Shown here: positions 1 to 6,021 of the stretch, in pieces
How positions within the stretch are numbered: the first letter of the stretch is position 1
Layout: every line of letters starts with the position of its first letter
Assembly (NCBI GenBank): GCA_964448285.1
Contig: CAYUWG010000077.1
Span: 1-15,498, forward strand
DNA: 15,498 nucleotides
Reading direction: 5' to 3'
From: CAYUWG01 sp964448285
GTDB taxonomy: Bacteria; Bacteroidota; Ignavibacteria; SZUA-365
The notes under the pieces: generated by a model
Seen by the model: only the letters and a program-made list of their open reading frames with translations
What the model was told of the DNA's origin: nothing
The model's database searches: none
Translations under genes and position numbers: made by a program

Positions 1-131
1 CGGTAAATGAAATCTCCCGAGTTGAATCGAACGTTCGAAGCGCAGCCGGCTATCAACTCCAATTGGTCGGGACTCATATCCTCGAAGAACGGCTGGACTG
101 CGATGATCGGCGCTAAGGTTTCTGTTTCCAT
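1..131 (-). CDS. Cyclic nucleotide-binding (Crp-like) protein, N-terminal fragment cut by window edge
   Basis: Only the first 43 residues are visible; the gene runs off the left edge. An ATG at 131-129 opens a frame with no stop. The fragment reads QPFFEDMSPDQLELIAGCAS at residues 13-32, followed by VRFNSGDFIY. This is the typical start of a cyclic nucleotide-binding domain: a short helix, then the first beta strand carrying the 'G-(D/E)-x-(I/L)-(F/Y)' turn. Similar N-termini occur in Crp/Fnr-type sensors, including ones near hydrogenase or respiratory genes. Whether a DNA-binding HTH follows cannot be seen, so it could equally be a stand-alone cNMP domain. A purine-rich AAGAGA lies just upstream of the ATG. 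It follows gmhA by 81 bases on the same strand and is probably co-transcribed with the fumarase and gmhA. The family call is fairly sure; the function is not. Confidence 0.7.
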   Translation of the reverse strand, partial: METETLAPIIAVQPFFEDMSPDQLELIAGCASNVRFNSGDFIY

Positions 132-212
132 TATGATCTCTTGTTTCTCAAACTGTCTGATGCTTTTACGACGTGCGATGGAATTCCCGTAGTGCATCCC
201 ACGGTGAAGCTC

Positions 213-794
213 TCATTGCTTATACAATTCCGGAAAAAGTATCCTCTCTGTTTCTTCGATAACCGCGTGGATAATCTTGATATGAAGCTCCTGAATTCGG
301 TCGCTCGTGTTGCCTGGTACGATGATGGCAATATCAGTCAACTCCTTCAATCGACCACCGCTGCGACCAAGCAGTGCAACGCTGAAAACGCTTTTTTCCC
401 GCGCGACTTCCGCTGCTCTGAGAAGGTTCGGAGAATTGCCGCTCGTGCTCAGCATCAGAAGGAGGTCGTTCGATTGACCGAGCGCCAGCACCTGCCGGGC
501 GAATACTTCCTCGTAACCATAGTCGTTCGCAACGCAGCTCATGTGTCCCGGATCGCTGAGCGCAATGGCGGGTAATGGCGGGCGTTCATCGCGATATCGT
601 CCGCTGAATTCTTCCGCGAAATGCATCGCGTCACTCATCGAACCTCCATTGCCGCAGGAAAGTGCTTTGCCTCCCGATCGAAACGTGTGAGCAAGCTTCT
701 CGGCAAAAAGTTGGACCTGAGCCAGGGCTGCCTCGTCCCGGAGAAACTGCTCAAGGCAGTTGCGCGCGTCATGAAAAGAATCGCGGATACTCAT
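213..794 (-). CDS. gmhA: Phosphoheptose isomerase (sedoheptulose-7-phosphate isomerase)
   Basis: GmhA converts sedoheptulose 7-phosphate to D-glycero-D-manno-heptose 7-phosphate, the first step to the ADP-heptose used in LPS core, in the cytoplasm. The 193-residue protein is a single SIS domain and matches the family's usual length (about 192). Diagnostic segments are SCGNGGSMSDAMHFAEEFSG (residues 46-65), LSDPGHMSCVANDYGYEEVF (79-98), the SIS phosphate loop STSGNS (116-121) and DRIQELHIKIIH (165-176). By alignment from memory with E. coli GmhA, E62 and H176 correspond to catalytic Glu65 and His180. The ATG at 794 is chosen over an in-frame TTG at 803: it begins one base after the fumarase stop codon and its N-terminus lines up with E. 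coli GmhA. The tight junction implies translational coupling. Its presence supports a Gram-negative, heptose-containing envelope. Confidence 0.93.
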   Translation of the reverse strand: MSIRDSFHDARNCLEQFLRDEAALAQVQLFAEKLAHTFRSGGKALSCGNGGSMSDAMHFAEEFSGRYRDERPPLPAIALSDPGHMSCVANDYGYEEVFARQVLALGQSNDLLLMLSTSGNSPNLLRAAEVAREKSVFSVALLGRSGGRLKELTDIAIIVPGNTSDRIQELHIKIIHAVIEETERILFPELYKQ

Positions 795-795
795 C

Positions 796-2322
796 TCAGG
801 CAAGGACGTTCAGTTCAAGTTTCTTCAGGCGCTCGGCGGAGTCGTTCTCCACTTCAGCATGGAGTGAATTGCCGTTCGCGTCCATCGTGACGATTGCCGG
901 GAAGTTCTCCGCTTCGAGTATCCACATCGCTTCCGGGACTCCCATTTCTTCGAGAAAGTGGACACCCTCAACGCGCTTCAATGCTTTCGCATAATACTGT
1001 GCCGCACCTCCGATCGCGTTGAGATACACAGCTCCATGCTCTTTCAACGCGGCAAGCGTTTTCTTTCCCATGCCGCCTTTCCCCATCACTGCTCGCACAC
1101 CGAACTTTCCGATGATGGTCGCCTGATACGGCTCTTCACGAGAAGACGTTGTTGGCCCGGCAGCTTGAACGTGCCATTGACCCTGTTCATCTTTGAGCAT
1201 CACGGGGCCGCAATGATAGAGAACTCCGCCTCGCATATCGACCGGTGCATCGTGATCCATCAGATAATTGTGGAGTGCATCGCGACCCGTAAACATACGC
1301 CCGGTAATGAGAACGATATCCCCCACCTTCAGCGAGCGAATCGTCTCTTCTGAAATCGGCGGGGTCAGAACAACTTCGCTTCCCGTCAACGGGATTCCTT
1401 GCGTACGCGCCATTGCTGCCGGATCCATTTCGCGAAAGAGCCACTCGATGATGCTGCCGTTTTCAGGATTCAGGCGAACGCCGAGACGCCGGAACGCCCA
1501 GCAATCGTAAGCAACGGAGACGAAGAAGCTTGCAGGTAATCGGTGATACGCTCCGATCTTGCAGCCGATGAGCGTTGTGTTTCCGCCGAAGCCCATCGTA
1601 CCGATATTCAATGTGTTCGAATCCTTCATAATGGATTCTTCAAGAGCAGCAAGCTTTGGATCAGGATTGATGTCGTCGAGTTCGCGGAAAAGCTGTTCCT
1701 TCGCGAGTGCATAACCGGAAGCGCGATCACTCCCGATTGCAACGCCGATCGCACCGACGGAACATCCCTGGCCTTGTGCTTGCCAGACAGCGTGAAGAAT
1801 GCATTTTCTTACTCCTTCGAGATCACGTCCGGCTTTACCGAGGTTATCGAGTTCGGTAGGCAGCGAATACTGGATGTTCTTGTTTTCACAACCGCCTCCT
1901 TTCAGAAGGAGCTTCACTTCGATATCGTCGCGTTCCCATTGCTCCCAATAAAAAATCGGGACGCCCGGACCGAGATTGTTACCGGAATTCCTTCCCGTGA
2001 TCGAATCGACTGCGTTCGGTCTGAGCTTCCCTAACCGCGTCGCTTCTTCGATTGCCCAGAGAATAGCCTTCTTCATTTCTATTTGATTGACTCCGATGGG
2101 CGTTTTGATCTTGAAAGTCGGCATGCCCGTATCCTGGCAGATGGCGCCTTCGAGTTCGCATGCCATATCGATGTTCGTGGCGATTGCAGCAAGCGCCATT
2201 GACGCGCGTGAACCGTCTTGCTCTTTATCGAGGATGTTTCCTATCGCTTTTCTCACATCCCCCGGAAGATTGGTGGAGGTTTGAATGATGAGATCGAGGA
2301 TGCTTTGACGAAAATTTTCCAT
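796..2322 (-). CDS. fum: Fumarate hydratase, class I ([4Fe-4S]), alpha and beta parts fused
   Basis: Interconverts fumarate and L-malate in the TCA cycle. The N-terminal part (about 1-295) is the iron-sulfur alpha region with ICQDTGMPTF (61-70), GGGCENKN (142-149) and TMGFGGNTTLIG (242-253). The C-terminal part (about 312-508) is the beta region with TGRDALHNYL (345-354), GPTTSSRE (389-396) and GKGGMGKKT (414-422). Cys62, Cys187 and Cys274 have the spacing of the three cluster ligands in FumA-type enzymes; Cys145 is an extra Cys where Ser is common. At 508 residues it is shorter than E. coli FumA (about 548) and reads like a fusion of the two-subunit enzyme. AGGA lies about 6 bases before the ATG. 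It starts a likely operon with gmhA and is divergent from marR. As a labile Fe-S enzyme it would be oxygen sensitive. Family certain; class I subtype very likely. Confidence 0.95.
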   Translation of the reverse strand: MENFRQSILDLIIQTSTNLPGDVRKAIGNILDKEQDGSRASMALAAIATNIDMACELEGAICQDTGMPTFKIKTPIGVNQIEMKKAILWAIEEATRLGKLRPNAVDSITGRNSGNNLGPGVPIFYWEQWERDDIEVKLLLKGGGCENKNIQYSLPTELDNLGKAGRDLEGVRKCILHAVWQAQGQGCSVGAIGVAIGSDRASGYALAKEQLFRELDDINPDPKLAALEESIMKDSNTLNIGTMGFGGNTTLIGCKIGAYHRLPASFFVSVAYDCWAFRRLGVRLNPENGSIIEWLFREMDPAAMARTQGIPLTGSEVVLTPPISEETIRSLKVGDIVLITGRMFTGRDALHNYLMDHDAPVDMRGGVLYHCGPVMLKDEQGQWHVQAAGPTTSSREEPYQATIIGKFGVRAVMGKGGMGKKTLAALKEHGAVYLNAIGGAAQYYAKALKRVEGVHFLEEMGVPEAMWILEAENFPAIVTMDANGNSLHAEVENDSAERLKKLELNVLA

Positions 2323-2335
2323 GGGTTCCTGGTTT

Positions 2336-2350
2336 CATATGTCTGATATG
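2336..2350. promoter_or_regulatory. Perfect inverted repeat upstream of fumarase (possible operator)
   Basis: CATAT at 2336-2340 and ATATG at 2346-2350 form a perfect dyad around a 5-base spacer. It lies 14 bases before the fumarase ATG and just downstream of the promoter-like boxes at 2358-2386, so a bound protein would sit over the predicted transcription start. The divergent MarR-family regulator is one candidate binder. The arms are short and AT-rich, so chance is possible. Confidence 0.35.
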
Positions 2351-2357
2351 CGTCGGT

Positions 2358-2386
2358 AGAATACAAGGATTTCACCGATGAATCAA
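2358..2386 (-). promoter_or_regulatory. Predicted promoter of the fumarase operon
   Basis: On the minus strand TTGATT (2386-2381) is followed after exactly 17 bases by TATTCT (2363-2358), a fair match to the -35/-10 pattern of a housekeeping sigma factor. Transcription would start near 2351, giving a short leader of about 30 bases that contains the CATAT-N5-ATATG dyad and the AGGA ribosome binding site. Confidence 0.4.
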
Positions 2387-2405
2387 TGAACAATATCATA
2401 GTCCG

Positions 2406-2457
2406 GAATGAGTCGCGGAAAATGATTGCGCAAGGCATTCGGTGTGTTGATTCATTC
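2406..2457. repeat. Imperfect inverted repeat in the fum/marR control region
   Basis: GAATGAGTC (2406-2414) and GATTCATTC (2449-2457) are complementary at 8 of 9 positions across a 34-base spacer. The repeat sits midway between the divergent fumarase and marR genes and its right arm overlaps the predicted marR -35 box. It could be a split operator or chance. Confidence 0.25.
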
Positions 2458-2487
2458 TTGCTGAAGCAGTATGTTGTTAGCGGCAAC
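2448..2487 (+). promoter_or_regulatory. Predicted marR promoter with overlapping small dyad
   Basis: TTGATT at 2448-2453 is followed after 16 bases by TATGTT at 2470-2475. Read as the Bacteroidota-type promoter, TTG and TATGTTG are separated by 19 bases, which fits the known TTTG-N19-21-TANNTTTG pattern. GTTG (2473-2476) and CAAC (2484-2487) form a 4-7-4 inverted repeat overlapping the -10 box, where an autorepressing MarR protein might bind. The evidence is pattern only. Confidence 0.3.
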
Positions 2488-2506
2488 TGATTTTATGAGG
2501 TAAACA

Positions 2507-2980
2507 ATGCCCACTCCAAATAAAGCACCACTGGCCGACACCATGGCCGAACTCACGTACACGCTACTGGAAAACTGCCAGGAGAAGCAACAGTACATCG
2601 CTGAGAATCTGAAACTCTCCGTGTCCGAATTCAAATGCTTGCGCTCATTTCGCAGCGAGGTAATTCTCTCCGTGAAAGACCTCGCAAAGCGCATGAATCT
2701 CACGAGCAGCAGAATGACGCGCATTATCGATGGGTTGGTGGAAAAGGGATACGTCACGAGGGATTTCAATCCGCAAGATCGACGAGTGATCGACGTCGCG
2801 CTTACGAAAGAGGGAACGGAAATAACCCGCAAACTCAATATCGACTACGTATCCATCCATGAAGACATACTCAGTCATATGCAGCCTTCATCGAGGCCCG
2901 CAGTGATCAAAGCGCTGCGTGAGCTTTCTGATGCAATGAAAGCGTGGATTGGACCGGTGTTGGTTAGAGCTGATTCGTAG
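2507..2980 (+). CDS. MarR-family winged-helix transcriptional regulator
   Basis: The 157-residue length and layout fit the MarR/SlyA family: an N-terminal dimerization helix (about 8-30), a winged helix-turn-helix (about 38-100) and C-terminal dimerization helices (about 103-150). Visible landmarks are the helix pair SVKDLAKRMNLTSSRMTRII (55-74), VEKGYVTRD (78-86) leading into the wing, and the wing motif DRRVIDVALT (91-100). These proteins bind DNA as dimers and usually repress themselves and a divergent gene, released by a small ligand or by Cys oxidation. Two Cys residues (24 and 44) make redox sensing possible but unproven. A GAGG ribosome binding site precedes the ATG. The gene is divergent from the fumarase operon and convergent with the symporter, so the shared 184-base control region is the natural place for its operator. 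The ligand cannot be told from sequence. Confidence 0.9.
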   Translation: MPTPNKAPLADTMAELTYTLLENCQEKQQYIAENLKLSVSEFKCLRSFRSEVILSVKDLAKRMNLTSSRMTRIIDGLVEKGYVTRDFNPQDRRVIDVALTKEGTEITRKLNIDYVSIHEDILSHMQPSSRPAVIKALRELSDAMKAWIGPVLVRADS

Positions 2981-3042
2981 CGATCCTCCGATTCTCCGGC
3001 ACGGCAGGTGGGATTCGTTCCTTCGCGAGATCCCTCTGTTCC

Positions 3043-3072
3043 GTGCTCAGCATTTCTGCAGAAAATGAGCAC
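3043..3072. repeat. Hairpin-forming inverted repeat between convergent marR and symporter genes
   Basis: GTGCTCA (3043-3049) and TGAGCAC (3066-3072) are perfectly complementary and enclose a second perfect dyad, TTTCTGCAGAAA, at 3053-3064. The transcript would form a long interrupted hairpin on either strand. It lies in the 114-base gap between two convergent stop codons, as expected for a 3' structure, but no T-tract follows on either strand. It is therefore not a classical intrinsic terminator and may act as an RNA-stabilizing end or a Rho-linked structure. Confidence 0.5.
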
Positions 3073-3094
3073 ACTCACAGATGTGCGCACGACT

Positions 3095-4510
3095 TCACTT
3101 TGCGCTCCAGCGGAGGAAAAATCCTGCACTGTAAATGCAGACTGATACAGTCAAACCTGCGTACATCGGTTCGATATTTCCAATGTAAGGCGGCGTTCCA
3201 ATCCCCGGATGTCCATCGACAAACCAAACAAGGGAGACGAGAAAGCTGAGAACCATCGAGGTGAAAGTGATCGACGGTGAGAGTTGCATTCGCCTCAAGT
3301 ACGTCGAGATAAGCGGGAGCAACAAGCCCGGGATAAACAAAGTCCCGATCACATACCATAACTCGATCACTGATGGAAAGAAAAGCACCGACAGTACGGA
3401 CACGACCGCCGTCACAAGAACGCCGTATTGCACGACAAGCCGCACGCGCATGTCTTCATCGAGATTTCGGAGGCGGGCATAAACGTCACGCCCGAGTGTC
3501 ATTGCTGAAATGAGTGTGAGACAATCCGTAGTGGACATGATCGTGGCAAGCATTCCAACGAAAAAGAGACCTTTGGCAATGACGGGAAGTGCGGCTTCCG
3601 CCAGTGCTGGGTACGCCATTGTCGCATTCGGGATATCGGAGAGGATCGCACGCGCATACAATCCCGAAAGCGTTGTCATCGCATCGAATACCATCCAGCA
3701 AGCGATGGAAATCACGATGCCTTTGCGTGCGACGGTAGGCGTTCTCGCGGAAAGGACGAACTGATGAAACTGCGGAGCGACCAACGTCCACAACGCGATG
3801 AAGAACCACACAGCGATATACTGCCACGTGTGGCCACCGGTAAGCGTCAGCATCTCGTGCGGAACACGATCATGAATGACGGAAAACCCGTAATCTGAAA
3901 ACAGGTAGCCGAGCAGCAGAGCGAATCCAAAGAACATGAGAGTGAATTGGATCAAGTCCGTCCGGACAACCGAACGAAATCCTCCGACGAAGACGTACAC
4001 GATAACCGTCGCTGTTCCGATCAGTAAACTCACGACAAGCGACCAACCGGTTACCACCTGGATCAATACTGCGAACATTAGAAAATAGGGCGCCGGAGAG
4101 CTGAGAAAAAAGACGAAGACGGAACTGAGGATTGAGACGGGCTTTCCGTAGCTGTTGAGCATCCGGTCCGGGATGGAGTACACTTCGGATTCTCTGACGC
4201 GTCGAGCGAAAAACACTGCGAAGACAGCAGCGAAGACGTAATAGGGAAATCCAAACACGAACCAGTTCGAGAGTCCGTGGAGGTAACTGAATTCTCCGAC
4301 TCCAAGAATGCCGCCATACCAAGTCGCAACGAGGGAAGCGACGAACGCCGGGAGTGTGAGCATTCTTCCACCGAGGAGAAACTGTTCCGTCGATGAGCGA
4401 TTGAGCCGCGCTCCTTTCAAACCCATGTAAAAAATCAAAGCGAGATACAGCCCGACGACGATCCAATCTACCGGTGAAAACGTGAGTGTTATCGCTGAAC
4501 CTTCAGTCAT
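3095..4510 (-). CDS. Sodium:solute symporter (SSS/SSF family) permease
   Basis: A 471-residue polytopic inner-membrane protein with about 13 hydrophobic segments, the usual count for this family (relatives PutP, PanF, vSGLT), which couples substrate uptake to the sodium gradient. Family marks are DWIVVGLYLALIFYMG in TM1 (15-30), FLLGGRML (44-51), VGGFRSVVRTDLIQF (175-189) and ATIMSTTDCLTLISAM (322-337) with GRDVY (340-344). Ser326/Thr327 match the Ser340/Thr341 pair that forms the Na2 site in PutP. The substrate cannot be predicted. The ATG at 4510 is chosen because the in-frame ATG at 4570 lies inside the hairpin of the preceding gene's terminator. The Shine-Dalgarno sequence is weak. The gene stands alone, flanked by that terminator and by a convergent marR, so it probably has its own promoter in the short gap downstream of the terminator. 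Confidence 0.9.
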   Translation of the reverse strand: MTEGSAITLTFSPVDWIVVGLYLALIFYMGLKGARLNRSSTEQFLLGGRMLTLPAFVASLVATWYGGILGVGEFSYLHGLSNWFVFGFPYYVFAAVFAVFFARRVRESEVYSIPDRMLNSYGKPVSILSSVFVFFLSSPAPYFLMFAVLIQVVTGWSLVVSLLIGTATVIVYVFVGGFRSVVRTDLIQFTLMFFGFALLLGYLFSDYGFSVIHDRVPHEMLTLTGGHTWQYIAVWFFIALWTLVAPQFHQFVLSARTPTVARKGIVISIACWMVFDAMTTLSGLYARAILSDIPNATMAYPALAEAALPVIAKGLFFVGMLATIMSTTDCLTLISAMTLGRDVYARLRNLDEDMRVRLVVQYGVLVTAVVSVLSVLFFPSVIELWYVIGTLFIPGLLLPLISTYLRRMQLSPSITFTSMVLSFLVSLVWFVDGHPGIGTPPYIGNIEPMYAGLTVSVCIYSAGFFLRWSAK

Positions 4511-4535
4511 GAAACTCAAGATGACGGGTGACGGC

Positions 4536-4574
4536 AAAAAAGAAAAACGGGATGACACGTATGGGTGCATCCCG
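4536..4574 (-). terminator. Intrinsic terminator of the 108-residue gene
   Basis: On the minus strand CGGGATG (4574-4568) pairs perfectly with CATCCCG (4554-4548). The stem extends by CAC/GTG past one bulged T to a 6-base loop. A run of TTTTTCTTTTTT follows (4547-4536). It lies 26 bases after the stop codon of the small gene and isolates it from the symporter. Confidence 0.85.
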
Positions 4575-4599
4575 TCTCACTCCCGCGTTGGGAGTCGAA

Positions 4600-4926
4600 T
4601 CAGTGCAACATCATGTCGAGCACCTTTTGCGTCGGCGGATTCGCCTGACGATAGAGTCGCTCTGAAAGGCCTCGTGCATGGGTATCGCTATCGACGGTCA
4701 CATAGACCAGCTTCTCCATACAATTCTTACAGACACGAAGCTTTTGTTCGCCTTCCAGGTCGAGAGGTTTTTTGAAATACAATTCCTCCGGTTGAATATC
4801 GTGACCAAACTCGCAGGCGTGCGTCTTCTCGGATACGCCGGTGTGCCAGCTGTGTTTGTGTGAGGAAAGCGCGTTAAACCGTCGAAATGACTGAAGGAAT
4901 TCCTTCTCGGAACGATAGAGAGCCAT
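4600..4926 (-). CDS. Small conserved-looking Cys-containing protein of unknown function
   Basis: I do not recognise this 108-residue protein. The ATG at 4926 has a GGAGG ribosome binding site 9 bases upstream, much better than an upstream in-frame start at 4998, and the gene ends at a strong terminator. It is therefore a genuine single-gene unit. The N-terminus is basic and helical (SEKEFLQSFRRFNAL, 6-20). A central region carries ACEFGH (37-42) and CKNC (66-69). Cys38, His42, Cys66 and Cys69 could bind one zinc ion as a small ribbon, and two beta strands (KLRVC, KLVYVTV) flank the CxxC. There is no signal peptide or membrane segment, so it is likely cytoplasmic. A metal-binding or nucleic-acid-binding accessory role is only a guess. 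Confidence 0.7.
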   Translation of the reverse strand: MALYRSEKEFLQSFRRFNALSSHKHSWHTGVSEKTHACEFGHDIQPEELYFKKPLDLEGEQKLRVCKNCMEKLVYVTVDSDTHARGLSERLYRQANPPTQKVLDMMLH

Positions 4927-5042
4927 AGGATAAGTCCTCCGAAAACAGGTTGGAAAATGCAGGGGAGATAGAGTGACACGACTTTTCGAACAGGTCATGA
5001 TTCATCAGAGACATTCCGACAAGCCGATGAGCGATCCAAGCC

Positions 5043-5059
5043 AAATCACACTTTGATTT
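5043..5059. repeat. AT-rich perfect inverted repeat upstream of the small Cys protein gene
   Basis: AAATCA (5043-5048) and TGATTT (5054-5059) flank CACTT in a perfect 6-5-6 dyad. It lies 64 bases past the ComF stop codon and 117 bases before the small gene's ATG, in the longest non-coding gap of the window (196 bases). It could be a protein site or a weak hairpin after the ComF gene. No T-run follows in the ComF direction, so it is not a clear terminator. Confidence 0.3.
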
Positions 5060-5122
5060 ACAAAAAAGAATCGTGAAACAAAAGTATTCTTCAACGCCCG
5101 ATATTCACTCCTTGGAAGAGCA

Positions 5123-5848
5123 TTATTCCTCCCTAGACGGCCGGGCAATGGAACACAGGATAATGCGATCGGCTCCGTGCTCTAAGAGCACCGAAGCGCA
5201 CTCACCGATCGTCGCGCCCGTCGTGATGATATCATCGACAAGCAGGATGGAACGACCGGCAAGGAGTTCCTTTCGTATGGGATTGATCGAAAAGGCATTC
5301 AGCACGTTCGAGCGTCTTTCCGTTTGATCGAGTTTCGATGCAGACTGAGAGTCAGTGTATCTCAAACGCAGAAGCATGTCAGGGACACACAGGGATTCCG
5401 TTTCGGCGGCAATCCCGTGTGCGATGTGCTCTGCCTGATTGAATCCACGTTCGAGTTTCTTCACGCGATGAAGCGGGACGGGTACGATGACAGGTTCATC
5501 CCTGATGACTCCGGTTTCAAGAAGCCGTTCACCTAAGAGCCGTCCGAACCAAAATGCGATTCGCCACAGGCTCCTGTATTTCATCGTGTGAATACAGGAT
5601 TCGAGAATGCCTTCCTTCTCCAATTCATATCCCACGAACATCGCTGATGCAGGGATGGAGATGGACAGGGATGCGATGTTTTCCCTGGAAGTTTCGTCAT
5701 CGAACGGCAGTGCAATGATGTCGGCCATACACTGAGGACACAGAACGTCTTGCGCCGATATCGTGACGCCACACCCAAGGCACTCCGGGGGATAAAGAAA
5801 ATCGAGAAAGGGTTCCGTGAGAATGTGAACGAGTTTTTTCAGAGTCAT
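5123..5848 (-). CDS. comF: ComF-family phosphoribosyltransferase (amidophosphoribosyltransferase-like)
   Basis: A 241-residue protein with the standard ComF layout. The N-terminal zinc finger has Cys23-x2-Cys26 and Cys37-x2-Cys40. A type I phosphoribosyltransferase domain follows, with VPVPLHRVKKLERGFNQAEH (122-141) and the PRPP-binding loop ILLVDDIITTGAT (201-213). Homologues (ComFC, GntX) are linked to natural DNA uptake or to salvage of purine bases; the exact reaction is not settled. LEHGADRIILCSIAR near the end is also typical. The ATG at 5848 is preferred because its N-terminus matches the family, with GGAG about 11 bases upstream; a GTG at 5896 would add 16 residues of no family likeness. 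It is a single gene, divergent from the secreted repeat protein. No competence genes are beside it, so context does not fix its role. Confidence 0.92.
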   Translation of the reverse strand: MTLKKLVHILTEPFLDFLYPPECLGCGVTISAQDVLCPQCMADIIALPFDDETSRENIASLSISIPASAMFVGYELEKEGILESCIHTMKYRSLWRIAFWFGRLLGERLLETGVIRDEPVIVPVPLHRVKKLERGFNQAEHIAHGIAAETESLCVPDMLLRLRYTDSQSASKLDQTERRSNVLNAFSINPIRKELLAGRSILLVDDIITTGATIGECASVLLEHGADRIILCSIARPSREE

Positions 5849-5893
5849 GGCGTCGTTTGCTCCGGTGATGATAGGAATATGATTCGAATAAAC

Positions 5894-5908
5894 CACAGAC
5901 TGACTGTG
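5894..5908. promoter_or_regulatory. Perfect inverted repeat between divergent comF and secreted-protein genes
   Basis: CACAG (5894-5898) and CTGTG (5904-5908) form a 5-5-5 dyad in the 173-base divergent control region, 45 bases before the comF ATG and 114 bases before the ATG at 6022. It has the size of a dimeric-regulator site but matches no consensus I can name. Confidence 0.25.
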
Positions 5909-6021
5909 ATTATGGACAAGGCATCATTTGCGTTTCTCTTGTCTCTCAATCGCTCAGTCGATCTGTTCTGGTTGGAACGATGTTTGGAGTGTCCACCTGT
6001 GAAGTTCCACTGGAGGACACC

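Noticed and set aside
7..192. Plus-strand reading frame at the left edge
   Set aside because: It is antisense to the clear Crp-like N-terminus on the minus strand and has no recognisable content.
213..803. gmhA starting at the TTG at 803
   Set aside because: The ATG at 794 is a stronger start, follows the fumarase stop by one base and fits the family N-terminus; TTG remains possible.
3095..4570. Longer symporter starting at 4570
   Set aside because: That ATG lies inside the right arm of the preceding terminator hairpin, and the extra 20 residues do not look like a family N-terminus.
5123..5896. comF starting at the GTG at 5896
   Set aside because: It adds 16 residues unlike the family and overlaps the CACAG/CTGTG dyad; the ATG at 5848 fits better.
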